Shown: positions 1 to 7,737 of the stretch, piece after piece
How positions within the stretch are numbered: position 1 is the stretch's first letter
Layout: each line of letters starts with the position of its first letter
DNA from: DATBIO01 sp036556965
GTDB taxonomy: Bacteria; Acidobacteriota; Vicinamibacteria; Fen-336
Length of the DNA stretch: 13,503 bases
Assembly (NCBI GenBank): GCA_036556965.1
Contig: DATBIO010000083.1
Coordinates: forward strand, 1-13,503
Reading direction: 5' to 3'
Translations under genes and position numbers: made by a program
Notes under the pieces: generated by a model
The model's input: only the letters and a program-made list of their open reading frames with translations
The model's database searches: none
What the model was told of the DNA's origin: nothing

Positions 1-1
1 G

Positions 2-1687
2 CTGCTGCCCGCCACCGAGTTCTCCCCCCGCCTGGAGCAGATCGTGATGAAGGCGCTGGCCCGCGAGGTGGACCACCGCTACGCGTCGCTCGACGAGATG
101 GCGGACGCCCTCGCGGACCTGGCCGGCGACCAGCCCCGCGCCCCCGAGCGGGAAGCGCCCGCGGCGCGGGCCTACCGCCTCGCCCAGGAGGCGCGGGAGG
201 CCCTCACCCAGGGAGACCTCGAGCGCGCCCAGCTCGCGGCCCGCGAGGCGCTCAGCCTCGTGCCGGAGTCCGAGGCAGCCAAGGCGCTGGTGCGCCAGGT
301 GGAGGCGGAGGGCCTGCAGCGCCGGGTCGAGCACGAGCTGGCGGAGATCCGGTCGGAGGCGGAGCGCGCGCACGCGGAGGGGCGGTTCCAGCAGGCGATC
401 ACGCTCTGCCGCAAGGTCCTCGAGCTGAACCCCGACGACGCGGAGGCCGCCCGCCTGGCCGCGGAAGTGCAGGCGGCCATGCACGAGCGGGAGGCGGAGC
501 AGCTCTCCGGGATGGCCCTCGCCTACGCCGCGGACGGCGACATGGAGCTGGCCTTGAAGATCGCGGACCGGCTCGCCCGGCTCGCTCCCGGCAACGCGAA
601 GGCGCAGGACCTGCGGCGGTACCTCGAGGAGGAGGCGGGCCGCCGCACGGCCGAAGCGCTGGTGGCCACCGCGCAGGAGCACCTGGCCCTGGGCAACCTC
701 GACGAGGCGCGGGCGGCGGCGGAGGAGGCCCTGGAGGCGCTGCCGTCGCACGCCCTGGCCCGCGAGATCCGCGACCGCTGCGCCAGCGTGCTGGCGACGC
801 GCCGCCAGGCGGAGACGGTCGTGGTGCGGCCCGCCCCCCCGGTTGTGGCGGCCCCGCCTCCCCCGCCTCCGGCGCCGGGGCCGGCGCCCGCGCCGCAGAT
901 GCCGGTCGCGGCCGTGGCCCCCGTGGCGGCGGCCCCGCCTCCGCCCGTTCCGGCATCGCCGCCCGCGGCCGCGTCGCCGGCCGCGGCCACTCCTTCGCGG
1001 CCGCCCGTGCCGGAGGTGCCCTCTCCGGCGACCGTAGCCGTCCCGGCGCGGCCACCCGCGGCCGCCGTGGCCACCGCCACGCCGCCGCCCGTCGTTCCCC
1101 ACCCGCCGGCCGCGCCGCCGCGCGCGGTCACGGCCCCGAGTGGCCTTGCTCCGAGCGCCCCTGCTCCGAGCGCCCCTGCTCCCAGCGCCCCTGCTCCCAG
1201 CGCCCCTGCGCTGAGTGCCCCGGCCCCAAGTGGCCCGGCGCCGAGCGCGGCTGCGAGTCCTCCGGCCTCAGGTGTCCGGGCTCCCGGGCCCGCCGTCCCG
1301 AGCGCCCCGGCCCCGGGCGCACCGGCACGGGAGGAGCTCGTCCTCACGCCGCTCCCCGAGGGCCCACCGGCCAGCGAGGACGCGGCGCGCGCCCTGGACT
1401 CCGCGCGGCGCCACCTGCGCGAGCGGGCCCCCGAGAAGGCGCTGCCCCTGCTCGAGGAGGCGGCCCGGCTCGATCCCGCGCACGCCGGCATCCGGCGCCT
1501 GCTCGGGCTCACGCGCGCCGAGGCCACCCGGGCCAACGCCGAGGCGCTCACCAGCAAGGCCCTCGACCACTTCATGAAGAACGAGTACAAGAAGGCCAGG
1601 GCCACGGTGGAGAAGGCGCTGGAGCTGGAGCCGGCCAACAAGAAGGCCAAGGAGCTCCGCAGCCTCCTGGCCGCCCTGCTTCCGTAG
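2..1687 (+). CDS. Ser/Thr protein kinase, C-terminal part (end of kinase domain, TPR repeats, Pro/Ala linker, TPR)
   Basis: Partial gene: the frame is open from base 2 and the true start lies upstream, leaving 561 residues here. The first ~45 residues (SPRLEQIVMKAL, then DHRYASLDEMADAL) match the last helices of bacterial Hanks-type Ser/Thr kinases, including the conserved Arg of the final subdomain. ATP-binding and catalytic loops are outside the window. Residues ~55-270 hold repeated TPR-like helix pairs (e.g. GRFQQAITLCRKVLELNPDD). Residues ~280-450 are a Pro/Ala/Ser/Val-rich, probably disordered linker containing a 15-bp tandem repeat. Two more TPR-like units close the protein (EKALPLLEEAARLDP; KKARATVEKALELEP). 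No transmembrane segment is visible, so the tail looks cytoplasmic and is probably for protein contacts (inference). The kinase call rests on the short N-terminal remnant; the TPR and linker parts are clear. Substrate unknown. Confidence 0.85.
   Translation: MLPATEFSPRLEQIVMKALAREVDHRYASLDEMADALADLAGDQPRAPEREAPAARAYRLAQEAREALTQGDLERAQLAAREALSLVPESEAAKALVRQVEAEGLQRRVEHELAEIRSEAERAHAEGRFQQAITLCRKVLELNPDDAEAARLAAEVQAAMHEREAEQLSGMALAYAADGDMELALKIADRLARLAPGNAKAQDLRRYLEEEAGRRTAEALVATAQEHLALGNLDEARAAAEEALEALPSHALAREIRDRCASVLATRRQAETVVVRPAPPVVAAPPPPPPAPGPAPAPQMPVAAVAPVAAAPPPPVPASPPAAASPAAATPSRPPVPEVPSPATVAVPARPPAAAVATATPPPVVPHPPAAPPRAVTAPSGLAPSAPAPSAPAPSAPAPSAPALSAPAPSGPAPSAAASPPASGVRAPGPAVPSAPAPGAPAREELVLTPLPEGPPASEDAARALDSARRHLRERAPEKALPLLEEAARLDPAHAGIRRLLGLTRAEATRANAEALTSKALDHFMKNEYKKARATVEKALELEPANKKAKELRSLLAALLP
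1133..1252 (+). repeat. 15-bp in-frame tandem repeat (APSAP units) in the kinase linker
   Basis: About eight consecutive 15-base units, each encoding a five-residue block: APSGL, four APSAP, ALSAP, APSGP and APSAA. The four central units (1148-1207) are almost identical (GCTCCGAGCGCCCCT or the same with CCC for CCG); the flanking ones have diverged. Because the unit is a multiple of three, copy-number change would lengthen or shorten the linker without breaking the frame. That pattern is typical of repeat slippage in low-complexity linkers (inference). Confidence 0.85.
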
Positions 1688-1702
1688 GCGCGGGGCGTTC
1701 CC

Positions 1703-1708
1703 TATAAT
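1703..1708 (+). promoter_or_regulatory. -10 box (TATAAT) of the exported coiled-coil protein gene
   Basis: A perfect TATAAT lies just after the kinase stop codon, 41 bases before the ATG at 1750, in sequence that is otherwise strongly GC-rich. At 17-bp spacing the -35 position (1680-1685, TTCCGT) fits the consensus poorly, so only the -10 element is convincing. Transcription would start near 1715, separating this gene from the kinase gene upstream. Confidence 0.6.
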
Positions 1709-1714
1709 GTCTGG

Positions 1715-1731
1715 CACGCCCCATCGGCGTG
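1715..1731 (+). promoter_or_regulatory. Short inverted repeat in the 5' leader, just upstream of the ribosome binding site
   Basis: CACGCC (1715-1720) and GGCGTG (1726-1731) are perfectly complementary arms around the five-base loop CCATC, and two further G-U pairs are possible on the outside. The dyad falls at the predicted transcript start and ends three bases before the GGAGGAG ribosome binding site. It could be a 5' stabilising hairpin or a protein-binding dyad at the start site. The sequence shows only the symmetry; any role is inferred. Confidence 0.4.
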
Positions 1732-1734
1732 TTC

Positions 1735-1741
1735 GGAGGAG
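1735..1741 (+). promoter_or_regulatory. Strong Shine-Dalgarno (GGAGGAG) fixing the start at 1750
   Basis: GGAGGAG ends eight bases before the ATG at 1750. This is near-ideal spacing and supports that ATG over the in-frame GTG at 1729, which lies upstream of this site. It is the clearest ribosome binding site in the window. Confidence 0.8.
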
Positions 1742-1749
1742 TACGTACC

Positions 1750-2286
1750 ATGCGGGTGCAAGGTCTTGTCGTGATGTTGCTGCTCGTCTCCGGCGTGGCC
1801 TCTGCCCAGGACCAGAACCTGGGCGAGCTGGCGGCGCGTGAGAAGGAGCGCAGGGAGCGCGACGGGAAGAAGCCGGCCAAGACGTACACGGAGTACGAGC
1901 TGGGCACGGCGGGGAAGGGCACGGTCTCGCAGCCCGGGGCCGTGGACGTGGTGACGCCCGCCGCCGCCACCACCACCACCGCCGCCGCCGCGGGCACTGC
2001 GGCCAAGGCGGGGGAGAAGCCGGCCGAGAAGACCGAGGACGAGCTGCGCGCGGAGCGCGAGACGGCCTGGCGCCAGCAGGTCACCGAGGCCCGTGACGAG
2101 GTGACCCGGCTCCAGACGCGCATCGGCGAGCTCCAGAACTCGCTCAACGACCTCACCGCGACCCTCTACGGCACCAACCGCACGGGCCTGCTCAACCAGA
2201 TGGAGCAGGCGCGCAAGGACCTCGGCGCCGCCCAGCAGAAGGTGGCGGACCTCGAGGAAGAGGGCCGCCGCAACCGCTACCGCTGA
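1750..2286 (+). CDS. Small exported coiled-coil protein of unknown function
   Basis: 178 residues. Residues 1-19 form a signal peptide with a likely cut after ASA (VSGVASA|QDQN), so the product should be exported to the periplasm. The mature protein starts with a charged segment (LGELAAREKERRERDGKK, then TYTEYEL, residues 24-51). A low-complexity Ala/Thr stretch follows (71-82, from runs of GCC and ACC codons), then a long charged helix likely to form a coiled coil (~95-172), ending RRNRYR. I recall similar short exported proteins with a KEKERR-type start and a Y/T-rich 'YTxxxL' patch from Acidobacteriota, but no defined function. The gene has its own TATAAT, leader dyad and strong ribosome site, and ends 19 bases from the stop of the opposing metallopeptidase gene. 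The start at 1750 places the signal peptide at the N terminus. Confidence 0.8.
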   Translation: MRVQGLVVMLLLVSGVASAQDQNLGELAAREKERRERDGKKPAKTYTEYELGTAGKGTVSQPGAVDVVTPAAATTTTAAAAGTAAKAGEKPAEKTEDELRAERETAWRQQVTEARDEVTRLQTRIGELQNSLNDLTATLYGTNRTGLLNQMEQARKDLGAAQQKVADLEEEGRRNRYR

Positions 2287-2305
2287 GCGGCGTCCCCGGC
2301 CGGGC

Positions 2306-4864
2306 CTAGTGGCGCACCCGCGCCAGCAGGGCGCGCGCGGCGTTGGCCTGGATCCGCGTCGGCCGCGCCGGGGTCTCGATCACGAAGCGCCCGCCGCCCG
2401 GGGGGAGGTTGACGATCTCCGTCACCTCCCCCTGGCCGTGGGCCACCGTGAGGGCCAGGGGGACGGGTCCCGGCAACCCCGTGGCCGCCACCTCCACCAC
2501 GGTGCGGAAGGAGGCGCTGGCCGAGGTGACGCGGTGGGACACGACCAGCTCGGGCAGGGTGGTGCCCAGCACCCATTCGTCGAAGTAGGGGGATAGCGCC
2601 CGGCCGGAGGCCTGCTCCAGGGCCACGCGCAGGTCGTCGCTGCCCGCCTTGGCGAAGCGCTGGGTGGCCTGGAAGGTCCGCAGCGCCTCGAAGAACGGCT
2701 CGTCGCCCACCAGCGAGCGAAGCATGTGGAGCACGTAGGCCCCCTTGTTGTAGACCACGGCGCGGAACACCTGCGGGTCGGCCCGCAGGTGGCCCAGACG
2801 CTGGCCCAGGTGGATGGGCCCATCCGCGCTCTTGCGCAGCGCCCAGCGGGCGAAGCGCGCGAGCACCTCCTGGAAGACGCGCTCGCCGTGGCGGTGGCGC
2901 GCCCAGAGGGCGGCGGCGTACTGCGACGTGCCCTCCGAGAGCCAGCGCTCGTGGTAGTTCTGCCCGGCCACGCCGTGGCCCCACCACTGGTGCGCCAACT
3001 CGTGGGCGAAGAAGAAGTTCTGGACGTCCTGCAGGCTGGCGGGGTCGTCACGCAGGGCCTCGCGCAGGAACGGTGGGCGCGCGGAGACGATGACCATCGC
3101 GGGCGGGCTGTGGCCGCCGGGGATGCGGCCTTCCAGCGCCACCAGGTTCAGCTCGGGGTAGGGGCAGGGGCCGTAGAGCGCCTGGTAGAAGCCGAGGACG
3201 TCGCGCGCGGCCTCCAGCAGGCGTGCCGCGTCGTCGCGCGTGCGGTTCTGCCCGAAGGCGCGCAGCCGCACCGCGCCCACTTCGGCCTGTCCCACCTCCG
3301 TCAGGCGCGCCAGGACCACCGAGAAGTAGCGGCCGGGCCGGTCCAGGAGGTACGCCGACTGGTGGCGCCCGTCCGCGCTCCTCTCGTCCACACGCGCCCC
3401 GCCCGTCACCGCCCGCCACGGCTCGGGGACGTCGAGCCGGAACGTGCCGCGGGAGTAGAGGTCGGTGGGGGCGCGCGGGTACCACGCGGTCTGGTTGCTG
3501 TAGACGAGAGAGTCCTCCAGCACGTAGCCGGCGTCCGGCGCCTCCGGCTCGGGGAGCTGGAGCAGCTCGTGCTCCAGCGGCTTGGGCGAGTGGACGCCGC
3601 CGTAGCGCACGGTCAGGTCGAACTCCTCGGTGCGGCCGGCGAGCGGCCCCAGGGACACCATCAGCGAGTCCTGGTTGCGGACGCGGAAGAAGAGGTGCTC
3701 GCCGACCTGGGCCGAGCGCACGGAGCGCACCTGGAGGTCGTCGTGCAGGCGGAGGCGCAGGGTGGAGGCCCCCCCGAGCAGGCGCACGCGGATGGTGTCC
3801 TCGCCCTCCAGGCGCAGCCGCTCCGGCTCGAAGCGGACGGACAGGTCGTGGTGGACGATGTGGTAGGCGCGCCCGTCGTCCTCGTCGTAGCGCGCCGGCC
3901 CCCCCGCGGAGGAGTAGAGCAGGACCTGCAGCCGGCGCGCGCGGTCGAAGAGCGTCACGTCCTCGGGCTCGCCCGTGCTGAGGGCGTAGGTCAGCGTGCC
4001 CTTGCCGTCGGCCACGAAGGTGACCAGGGCGTCGCCCAGGGAGGGGAGGAGCCACCAGGGCGATCCGGGGACGGGGGCGTCCAGCACGAAGGAGCGCGTG
4101 GCCTGCTCCCGGTAGGTGCGCCGGGCCGCCTGCACCCAGCGCGCGCCATCGGCCAGCGGCTCGAAGCGCGCGGGGGCCAGCACGCGGTGGAGGTCGGCGG
4201 GATGCAGGCGGATGAAGGCCTGGCGCACCTCCGCCTCCAGGACGGGACGGCCGCAGAACTGGCGGAGCTGCTCGCGCTCCGTGGGCGGCTGCGGCGAGAC
4301 GCGCACCCGCCCCTCCCCGACGAACACGAGCACGGTGGGGCCGAGCTCCTGGGGCGCGGAGAACAGCGCGCCGCGCTCCATGCGGAGCTCGAAGTCGGGA
4401 AGGCGCACGGCCAGGCCGTCGGCGCGGTAGGCCTTGTCGTCGAGCGAGAGGTGGACGAGGCCGTCGATCTGTCCCACCAGCTGCCGGGAGACGACGCGCC
4501 ATCCGTCGGCGCCCTCCTCGGCCGTGAAGACCCACTGCTCCACGCGCCCGCGCGGCTCGCGGATGAAGGCGGCCTGCGCGGCCAGCACGGCGCGCGCCGC
4601 CGTGCCCGCCCGCCCCGGGCTGACGTGCAGCGTGCTGCCCGCGGCCGCCATCTGGGCGGCGGCGAACGCGCGCTCGGCCTCCTCGGCCTCCCGGGCGGTG
4701 AAGCGCCACAGCGCGGCATAGGCCGCCACGTCGCGGGCGGCCCAGGCCTGCTCCAGCGCGCGCGCCAGCTCCGGGGGAGTGGCGGCGGGCGCGGGAGCGG
4801 CCAGGGCGAGCCCACTCCACGAAAGCGCGCCCGCCAGCGCGCCGACCAGCGACCGGACGTTCAC
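2306..4864 (-). CDS. Secreted M1-family-like zinc metallopeptidase with a ~300-residue N-terminal extension
   Basis: 852 residues, starting at GTG (4864), which overlaps the histidine kinase stop as GTGA. No ribosome binding site is visible, so translation is probably coupled. Residues 1-22 look like a signal peptide, giving an exported enzyme. Residues ~28-135 may be an NTF2-like fold (weak inference), and ~135-325 are an unassigned region. From ~331 the gluzincin M1 layout begins: a beta-rich N-terminal domain, then a thermolysin-like catalytic domain. Zinc ligands are H621 and H625 of HELAHQWWGH, with E622 as the catalytic base and E644 (WLSEG) as the third ligand, matching HExxH-18-E. Y705 (VVYNKG) is the expected catalytic tyrosine. 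The GxMEN motif that M1 aminopeptidases use to hold the substrate N terminus is absent; the equivalent place reads GGHSPP (583-588). Peptidase chemistry is likely, but true aminopeptidase activity is uncertain. A beta-sandwich-like tail follows (~760-850). Confidence 0.9.
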   Translation of the reverse strand: MNVRSLVGALAGALSWSGLALAAPAPAATPPELARALEQAWAARDVAAYAALWRFTAREAEEAERAFAAAQMAAAGSTLHVSPGRAGTAARAVLAAQAAFIREPRGRVEQWVFTAEEGADGWRVVSRQLVGQIDGLVHLSLDDKAYRADGLAVRLPDFELRMERGALFSAPQELGPTVLVFVGEGRVRVSPQPPTEREQLRQFCGRPVLEAEVRQAFIRLHPADLHRVLAPARFEPLADGARWVQAARRTYREQATRSFVLDAPVPGSPWWLLPSLGDALVTFVADGKGTLTYALSTGEPEDVTLFDRARRLQVLLYSSAGGPARYDEDDGRAYHIVHHDLSVRFEPERLRLEGEDTIRVRLLGGASTLRLRLHDDLQVRSVRSAQVGEHLFFRVRNQDSLMVSLGPLAGRTEEFDLTVRYGGVHSPKPLEHELLQLPEPEAPDAGYVLEDSLVYSNQTAWYPRAPTDLYSRGTFRLDVPEPWRAVTGGARVDERSADGRHQSAYLLDRPGRYFSVVLARLTEVGQAEVGAVRLRAFGQNRTRDDAARLLEAARDVLGFYQALYGPCPYPELNLVALEGRIPGGHSPPAMVIVSARPPFLREALRDDPASLQDVQNFFFAHELAHQWWGHGVAGQNYHERWLSEGTSQYAAALWARHRHGERVFQEVLARFARWALRKSADGPIHLGQRLGHLRADPQVFRAVVYNKGAYVLHMLRSLVGDEPFFEALRTFQATQRFAKAGSDDLRVALEQASGRALSPYFDEWVLGTTLPELVVSHRVTSASASFRTVVEVAATGLPGPVPLALTVAHGQGEVTEIVNLPPGGGRFVIETPARPTRIQANAARALLARVRH

Positions 4865-7638
4865 GTGATGGTGCGCGTCGCGAAGACGGGGGCGGGACGC
4901 CACGTGCCCTGGAGCTTCCTCGGGAGGCGGACCGAGAACACGCTTCCCTGGCCGAGCCGGCTGCGCACGGAGACGGATCCCTGGTGCAGGCGCACGATCT
5001 CGCGGACCAGGTACAGCCCCACTCCCGTGCCGCCTACGCGCCGCGTGAGGCTGCCGTCCACGGTGTAGAACTTCTCGAAGATCCGGCCCTGGTGCTCCGT
5101 CGCGATGCCGATGCCCGAGTCCTCCACCTCCAGCCAGAGGCCGCCGTCCTCCTCGCCACCCCTCAGCACCACGCGCGAGTTCGAGGGGCTGTATTTCAGC
5201 GCGTTGTCGAGGAGCTTGCGCACGGCCTGGAGGAGGAGGCCCTGGTCCCCGTGCAGGACGAGGGTGCCCTCCGGGAACTTCAGGTCGAAGGCGATGTTCT
5301 TGCGCGCGGCGGCCCAGCGGAAGGACTCCACGGAGCCGCGGGCCAGCTCGGCCAGGTCGAGGCTCTGGACCTGGAGCAGCTTCTCCGGCTCCTCCTCCTG
5401 CTCGATGCGGCTGACGTCGATGAGGGTGTCCACCATGTCGATGAGGCGGTCGGAGCTCTCCAGGACGATGCCCAGGACCTCGCGGAGGGCGTCGGCGGCG
5501 GGGGGGCTCTCCTGCAGGAACTCCGCGTAGCCCTTGATCACGGTGAGGGGGGTCCGGAACTCGTGGGAGACGTTGCGCAGGTACTGCTGCCGCAGCCGGT
5601 GCAGCTCCTCCAGGCGCCGGTTGGCCTCGGTGAGCTCGGTCAGGCGCTGGTGCGCCTCCTCGAACAGGCGCGCGTTCTCGATGGCCACCGAGGCCTGCGC
5701 GGCGAACGACATCATGAGGGCCTGGTCCTCGGGCCCGAAGCACCGTCGCTCCTTGGTCACCACCTCCAGGGTGCCCAGCACCTCGTCGGCGCGCTTCAGG
5801 GGGACGCACAGCAGGGACCGGTAGCCGTAGCGCTCGGCGGTCTCGAGGAAGCCGGCCCGGGGGTCGGCGCGGAAGTCCTCCAGGGCCAGGGCCTGGCCCT
5901 CGCGCGCCACCCAGCCGGAGAGGCTCTCGCCCACGCGCAGGCTGCCGATCATCTCCAGCACGTCCGGCTCGAAGCCCTCCTGCGCGGCCACGTGCAGGCG
6001 GTCGCCGAAGCGCAGCAGGAGGAGGCAGTGCTGCGTCCCCATCACCCGGTTCACGCTGCGCGTGATGAGGGGCAGCACCTCCACCAGGTCCAGGCGCTCG
6101 GAGATGCTGCGGCCCACGTCGAGCAGCGACTCGCGCTCCTGGCCGCGGCGGCGCACGTCGTCCAGGAGGCGCGCGTTGGCCAGCGCGCTGGCGATGTGGC
6201 GGGCCAGCGGCTCCAGGGTGGCCAGGTCGAAGCCGGTGAAGGGCTGGGGCCGGCCCCGCCCCAGGTTCAGGGAGCCGATGACCCGCCCCTTGAAGAGGAG
6301 AGGGACGGTGGCCAGGCTGCCCACCTCCCCCCCGAGCAGGCTCTCCGCGTGGCTGGGCGCCGCGGCGGGGGGACCCACCCACGCGAAGGGGCCGCCGAAG
6401 GCCCAGGGGAGCTGGTCCCGGCCCAGGCCCAGCTGCCGCCGGCAGGCCCGCCCTTCCGCCACCGACATCACCTCCACCGCCGCCCCCGTCTCGTCGGCGA
6501 GGGCGATGGTGAGCTGGTCGAAGGCGAGAAGGCGCGGCGCCCCCTCCACCACCACGCGCACCACGTCCTCCACCGTGAGGTTGAGGTCCACGGCATTGGC
6601 CAGCTCGTTGATGCCGGCCAGCCGCTCGGCGTGCGCCTTGAGGTCCTGCTCCAGCCCCCGCTGGCGTGTGATGTCGCGGACGGTGGCGATGATGGAGCGC
6701 CGCTCCTCGAACTCCACGGCCCCCGCGCGCACGCTGGCCAGGAGCGTGCTGCCGTCGGCCCGCCGCACACGGCACTCGAGGTTCCCCGAGGCCACCCCGC
6801 TCTGCTGCCAGGCGGCGTAGCGCTCGTCGATGCGCGCGCGGTCCTCGGGGGGCACGAGCAGGCGGAAGTCGCGGCCGCGCAGGTCCTCCGGGGCCTCCCC
6901 GGCCATGGCCGCGAACACCTGGTTGGCGTAGGCCACGCGCCCGTCCTGGATCACCAGGACGCCGTCCTGGGCGCGCTCCAGCAGCCGGCGGTAGCGCTCC
7001 TCGCTGGCGCGCAGGCGGCCCAGGGCCAGCTCCTGCTGGCGCTGGGCGGAGTGCTGCGCGCCCACCGTGTCCGAGAGCTGGCGGTTGGCCGCGCCCAGCT
7101 CCTCGTTCACGCGGGCCAGCTTGTTCTGCACGGCGTGCAGGTAGGAGCTGGTGCTGCCGCCCATGAAGGCGCAGAAGAGGAGGGCGAGGGCGTGCAGGGC
7201 GCCCAGCGGCTGGTCGGACCGCCAGGCCAGGACGGTGATGATGACGGCGTCGAGCGCCCCGAAGGCCATGGCGTAGGCCAGCCCCCGCCGCACGGAGACC
7301 GCCACCACGTGGGGGTAGAGGAGCAGCCAGATGGGGCTGCCGAAGGACCCGGAGAAGGCGGCGCCCAGGGCCACGGCGGCCGCGTCCACCAGGTCCAGGG
7401 CGGCCTTCGCCCAGTTCCGGCGCGGGTAGCGGCCGAGGCCCGCGCCGCTGCCGAGCTGGACGGCCATGTAGCCGACGGCCACGGCCAGGGCGGCCTGGGG
7501 ACGTACGCCGGGCGCGTCCCACACGACGGAGAAGGCGAGGGCGGCCAGGGCCAGGGAGAGCCAGCGGGCCAGGGCGACGACGAAGACGCCGCGCCGGTAG
7601 AGGGCCGCATCCAGAAGCTTTACCGCGCCCGTCTCCAT
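4861..7638 (-). CDS. Membrane-bound PAS/GAF sensor histidine kinase
   Basis: 925 residues. About six hydrophobic segments occupy residues 20-162, followed by a coiled linker (~165-215). Then come a PAS domain (~214-322, ending RDITRQ), a GAF domain (~345-490), a second GAF (~505-660), a HisKA domain with phospho-acceptor H692 in NVSHEFRTP, and a HATPase_c domain. The ATPase N box is DNALKYSP (811-818), G1 is DSGIGI (840-845), F is FEKFY and G2 is GGTGVGLYL (869-877). All motifs needed for autophosphorylation are present. There is no receiver domain and no response regulator in the window, so its partner is unknown. The ATG at 7638 has only modest purine-rich sequence upstream (AGGGG two bases before, GGAAGGG ten bases before). 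The membrane part is not a family I can name; PAS and GAF ligands are not predictable. The TGA overlaps the start of the metallopeptidase gene. Confidence 0.93.
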   Translation of the reverse strand: METGAVKLLDAALYRRGVFVVALARWLSLALAALAFSVVWDAPGVRPQAALAVAVGYMAVQLGSGAGLGRYPRRNWAKAALDLVDAAAVALGAAFSGSFGSPIWLLLYPHVVAVSVRRGLAYAMAFGALDAVIITVLAWRSDQPLGALHALALLFCAFMGGSTSSYLHAVQNKLARVNEELGAANRQLSDTVGAQHSAQRQQELALGRLRASEERYRRLLERAQDGVLVIQDGRVAYANQVFAAMAGEAPEDLRGRDFRLLVPPEDRARIDERYAAWQQSGVASGNLECRVRRADGSTLLASVRAGAVEFEERRSIIATVRDITRQRGLEQDLKAHAERLAGINELANAVDLNLTVEDVVRVVVEGAPRLLAFDQLTIALADETGAAVEVMSVAEGRACRRQLGLGRDQLPWAFGGPFAWVGPPAAAPSHAESLLGGEVGSLATVPLLFKGRVIGSLNLGRGRPQPFTGFDLATLEPLARHIASALANARLLDDVRRRGQERESLLDVGRSISERLDLVEVLPLITRSVNRVMGTQHCLLLLRFGDRLHVAAQEGFEPDVLEMIGSLRVGESLSGWVAREGQALALEDFRADPRAGFLETAERYGYRSLLCVPLKRADEVLGTLEVVTKERRCFGPEDQALMMSFAAQASVAIENARLFEEAHQRLTELTEANRRLEELHRLRQQYLRNVSHEFRTPLTVIKGYAEFLQESPPAADALREVLGIVLESSDRLIDMVDTLIDVSRIEQEEEPEKLLQVQSLDLAELARGSVESFRWAAARKNIAFDLKFPEGTLVLHGDQGLLLQAVRKLLDNALKYSPSNSRVVLRGGEEDGGLWLEVEDSGIGIATEHQGRIFEKFYTVDGSLTRRVGGTGVGLYLVREIVRLHQGSVSVRSRLGQGSVFSVRLPRKLQGTWRPAPVFATRTIT

Positions 7639-7720
7639 AACCCCTGCGCCCTTCCGGCCCGTGGAGAGTAGACCACAAACGGTGGCCCGCGGCCATCGGC
7701 GCGGCCCGCAAATGGGTCGC

Positions 7721-7726
7721 TATAAT
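7721..7726 (+). promoter_or_regulatory. -10 box (TATAAT) of the nicotinate phosphoribosyltransferase-family gene
   Basis: A perfect TATAAT sits only 11 bases before the ATG at 7738. With a start ~7 bases downstream of the box, the transcript would begin around 7733, leaving about five bases of leader and no room for a ribosome binding site; none is seen. I find no good -35 at the usual distance. This fits a leaderless or nearly leaderless message (inference). Confidence 0.55.
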
Positions 7727-7737
7727 CCGCTGTTTAC

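Noticed and set aside
1960..1992. GCC/ACC triplet runs as a possible microsatellite or regulatory repeat
   Set aside because: They are ordinary Ala and Thr codons of a low-complexity linker (AAATTTTAAAA) and too short to claim more.
2726..7671. Long plus-strand open frames opposite the metallopeptidase and histidine kinase (2726-5068 and 4984-7671)
   Set aside because: They are rich in His, Val, Gly, Gln and Ala, as expected from the antisense of GC-rich codons, and contain no recognisable domain.
4865..7711. A minus-strand frame that stays open from the metallopeptidase back through the whole histidine kinase gene, giving an apparent 1800-residue protein
   Set aside because: Upstream of 4864 it reads Pro/Arg/Gly-rich sequence with no domain, while the kinase frame carries all histidine kinase motifs. 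It is a high-GC shadow, and the peptidase signal peptide starts at 4864.
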